Origin: Methylocapsa sp.
GTDB taxonomy: Bacteria > Pseudomonadota > Alphaproteobacteria > Rhizobiales > Beijerinckiaceae
Direction: 5' to 3'
NCBI GenBank assembly: GCA_003162995.1
Contig: PLUZ01000374.1
Coordinates: 1 to 8,286 of the forward strand
Length of the DNA: 8,286 nucleotides
The position numbers and the translations under genes were made by a program. Each line of letters starts with the position of its first letter. The stretch's first letter is position 1. Of this stretch, positions 6,666 through 8,286 are shown piece by piece. The notes beneath the pieces were generated by a model. It searched no databases, had not been told where the DNA came from, and worked only from the letters and a program-made list of their open reading frames with translations.

Positions 6666-6986
6666 TGCGGCATTGTCACATTGACCAAGAATAAGCGATT
6701 TTCGAGCGGATTTGGCGCGGCACAAAGGCTTAAAACCATTCGATAAGCACTAAAGGAAGCAAAAATCCGAATATCATCGGCTTCTTGCTTCGAGGCACTC
6801 ACCGCCGCGACGAACCTCAGCCCCGCCAAATTCAGGCGAAAGTCGCGCGCACAGCGCCCGGTGAGGTGAAAACCTGCCCAGTTGAATGGATTTCAGAGCC
6901 ACCATTCAGCGCGGCGCCCGCGCCCAGGCTTTCTAAGTCTGAACCGATCGCACCGACGGTCGGCTCGCCTCATGCGAGTACCGCTT
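6666..6986. other. Intergenic region without recognisable gene
   Basis: These 321 bp lie between the enoyl-CoA hydratase remnant (plus) and the stop codon of the minus-strand 424-residue gene. The part from 6666 to 6790 is AT-richer; the rest is GC-rich. A plus-strand open frame (6785-7030, CTT/TTG-type start) and a minus-strand open frame (6557-6829) cross it, but neither shows family motifs or a ribosome-binding site. I looked on the minus strand for a detached SPOR domain downstream of the neighbouring gene and did not find one. The only structure seen is the dyad at 6756-6791. Confidence 0.5.
6756..6791. repeat. Interrupted dyad / possible hairpin
   Basis: GAAGCAA (6756-6762) pairs with TTGCTTC (6785-6791), and inside it CCGA (6767-6770) pairs with TCGG (6777-6780) around a 6-nt loop, with a symmetric 4/4 internal bulge. 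It lies about 195 bp beyond the stop of the minus-strand gene and lacks a following T-run in that direction, so it is a poor intrinsic terminator. It might be a protein-binding dyad or a scar of rearrangement. Confidence 0.25.
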
Positions 6987-8261
6987 TCAATTGCGTCCCC
7001 ACTCAAATAACTTCGCGGTGGTGCTTGTGAGCGAGTTCACAGCGCTCTGCACCAGCCCCAAAGGCCCACCATTGGTTGCCGGGCTTGGCTGGGTCGTCGG
7101 TGTTTCGGCCTTGGGATCGGCGATCGGTGCCGGCTCGGTGTTAAGTGGGTTCACAGGCGTCGCCTTGGCCTTGTTCGCAATCTGACGAGGCTGGCCATTA
7201 CTGCCCGGATGTTTTGCAGCGGCAGGTTTTAGCGGCTTCACCATGCGTCCCACCGCTTTTGGCGTCGGATGCTTGGCTGCCGCTGGGGATTGCGGCGCCG
7301 GAAGCAGCGCTCCATTGATATTTGCTTGCGGGGGCGTGTCGTTAGACTCGACGGGCGTGCTGAGTGGCTCTGCCGGGGTTTGCGCCTGCGCGGGCGCAAC
7401 CGGCGCGGCGGCGGCCCCATTATCGATTTGGGCGTGGGATTCGACGGGCAGCGTTTTTTCCTCCGCCTGCGGCAAGTCGAAGATTCGTTTGGTGCCATTG
7501 TAGAGGGCCATGGGCGATGGTTCTGGTGGCTCGCTGAGAATAGCGGTGTCCTGAGCGGGAACATCCGCACTGCTCATGGCTTCCGTCTGTGGCTTGTCTG
7601 ATCCGTTATCAGCTTTGATCGATGCGATGTCGAGTGGACCTGACAGCCGGCTGTTAAGGCCAAGACTCACGGCTACGCCTGCCGTTCCCGCGAGGACGAT
7701 CGCCCCTATGACATAACGTCGGCGCCGTGATTTGATTTGCCCATCGGCGACGCCGGCGTGGCGGGAAGCCACCTGGTTGTCCTGATAAAGTCTACCTTCC
7801 GATCCGAGGTCCACGCTAGGAAAAGCATTTGCCATGTCGGTTTCTGGAACCGTCGCCGTGGCTTGTTCTCGCAGCGCGCCCAGCAACCCAGCTTCGATCG
7901 CTGCGAAATCGCCGCTGAGGAGGGGCGCTCGCGCGGCTGGCCTTTTGTACTCGACCGTTGACCTCTCGGCGGCCCGCAGAATCGTTGCCTCTGGCTGCTT
8001 TGTGCCCAGCAACCCGGCCTCGACCGCAGCGAAATCGCCGCCGACTAGGTGCACTTGCGCATCAGCCCGCTTCCACTCGCCCGTTTCCCCTATATCCGGC
8101 CGTGCCATTGCTGAAAGCTGGGTTTTTGGTTCTAAATCGGTCTTATGTGGCTCGTCTTTGTCACCGATGATGCGGAGAAGTTCGGCGAGCGGGTCACCGT
8201 CCCTTTGATCGGTGGAGCATGGCCGGCCCAGGCGCCTTTCAAATTCGTCCAAATCGATCAT
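6987..8261 (-). CDS. Single-span, Pro/Ala-rich SPOR-type protein lacking SPOR domain
   Basis: The 424-residue product begins MIDLDEFERRLGRP and has a cytoplasmic region of about 180 residues with DPLAELLRIIG and a duplicated [GS]GDFAA-[VI]-EAGLLG motif (74-86 and 116-128). A basic KSRRRR cluster (177-182) precedes one membrane segment (about 183-202), so the rest should be periplasmic. After the membrane come IASIKADNGSDKPQ and SADVPAQDTAILSEPPEPSPMAL, then a long Pro/Ala/Gln-rich disordered stretch with two AAAKHP repeats. I associate this order with rhizobial SPOR-domain envelope proteins, whose C-terminal SPOR domain binds denuded septal peptidoglycan. Here the chain ends in LTSTTAKLFEWGRN at a TGA (6987-6989) with no SPOR domain, so it may be truncated or a divergent paralogue. 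The ATG at 8261 is plausible, but the frame stays open to the window edge, so an earlier start outside cannot be excluded. Gene is likely real; function is unknown. Confidence 0.7.
   Translation of the reverse strand: MIDLDEFERRLGRPCSTDQRDGDPLAELLRIIGDKDEPHKTDLEPKTQLSAMARPDIGETGEWKRADAQVHLVGGDFAAVEAGLLGTKQPEATILRAAERSTVEYKRPAARAPLLSGDFAAIEAGLLGALREQATATVPETDMANAFPSVDLGSEGRLYQDNQVASRHAGVADGQIKSRRRRYVIGAIVLAGTAGVAVSLGLNSRLSGPLDIASIKADNGSDKPQTEAMSSADVPAQDTAILSEPPEPSPMALYNGTKRIFDLPQAEEKTLPVESHAQIDNGAAAAPVAPAQAQTPAEPLSTPVESNDTPPQANINGALLPAPQSPAAAKHPTPKAVGRMVKPLKPAAAKHPGSNGQPRQIANKAKATPVNPLNTEPAPIADPKAETPTTQPSPATNGGPLGLVQSAVNSLTSTTAKLFEWGRN
7881..8044 (-). repeat. In-frame duplicated GDFAA-EAGLLG segment inside the SPOR-type gene
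   Basis: Two DNA copies (7881-7918 and 8007-8044) agree at 33 of 38 positions and lie exactly 126 bp, or 42 codons, apart. They encode SGDFAAIEAGLLG and GGDFAAVEAGLLG on the minus strand. Most differences are silent or conservative, which suggests a coding duplication held under selection. The segments between the copies are otherwise unlike each other. Confidence 0.75.
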
Positions 8262-8286
8262 CGGGCGCCGTTTCGTAATAACATCG

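Noticed and set aside
6557..6829. Minus-strand frame with FVAAVSASKQEAD, vaguely like a SPOR-domain start
   Set aside because: Only about ten residues resemble a SPOR beta-strand and the following sequence does not fit; it overlaps the enoyl-CoA hydratase remnant in antisense.
6785..7030. 81-residue plus-strand ORF
   Set aside because: It has no ribosome-binding site or recognised motif and runs into the 3' end of the minus-strand 424-residue gene.
1..8286. CRISPR arrays, tRNA or rRNA genes
   Set aside because: No regularly spaced repeats and no cloverleaf or rRNA-like sequence were seen on either strand.

Overview
The window looks like chromosomal DNA of an alphaproteobacterium, most likely of the Hyphomicrobiales (Bradyrhizobium / Methylocystis / Beijerinckia neighbourhood). 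This rests on the GC-rich coding sequence and on two flanking gene families I associate with that order: a DUF2189-type membrane protein tail at the left edge, and a single-span Pro/Ala-rich protein starting MIDLDEFERRL at the right edge. I cannot name the species.

Layout. Positions 1-125 are the 3' end of a DUF2189-type integral membrane protein. Positions 126-563 are a non-coding spacer. It holds a possible 27-residue ORF (200-283), a roughly 118-bp element bounded by imperfect inverted repeats that resemble IS6-family ends (338-455), and an 8-bp dyad (490-527) just upstream of the next operon. Positions 564-5980 are a three-gene, same-strand cluster: a DUF2760 protein with two predicted membrane spans, a 613-residue Hsp70-family ATPase, and a second Hsp70-family ATPase of about 935 residues with an extra C-terminal DUF3731-type domain. 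Positions about 6001-6665 are gene debris: a frameshifted remnant of an HflX-type GTPase on the minus strand, abutting tail-inward the last ~45 codons of an enoyl-CoA hydratase on the plus strand. Positions 6666-6986 carry no gene I can support. Positions 6987-8261 (minus) encode a 424-residue protein with one membrane span, which resembles rhizobial SPOR-domain proteins but shows no SPOR domain.

The main point of interest is the 564-5980 cluster. Both Hsp70 paralogues keep the nucleotide-binding motifs (GIDLGTSNS, an SAKSWL lysine, D-[IV]-GGGT-x-DFS, LFNGG), so both are probably active ATPases. Neither has the canonical DnaK interdomain linker or the helical lid, and no J-protein or GrpE gene is visible beside them. 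The DUF2760 protein appears to be anchored in the inner membrane with its conserved domain in the cytoplasm, so it could recruit the two Hsp70s to the membrane. The three genes probably act together as a dedicated, largely uncharacterised chaperone-like module. That last step is inference from gene context.
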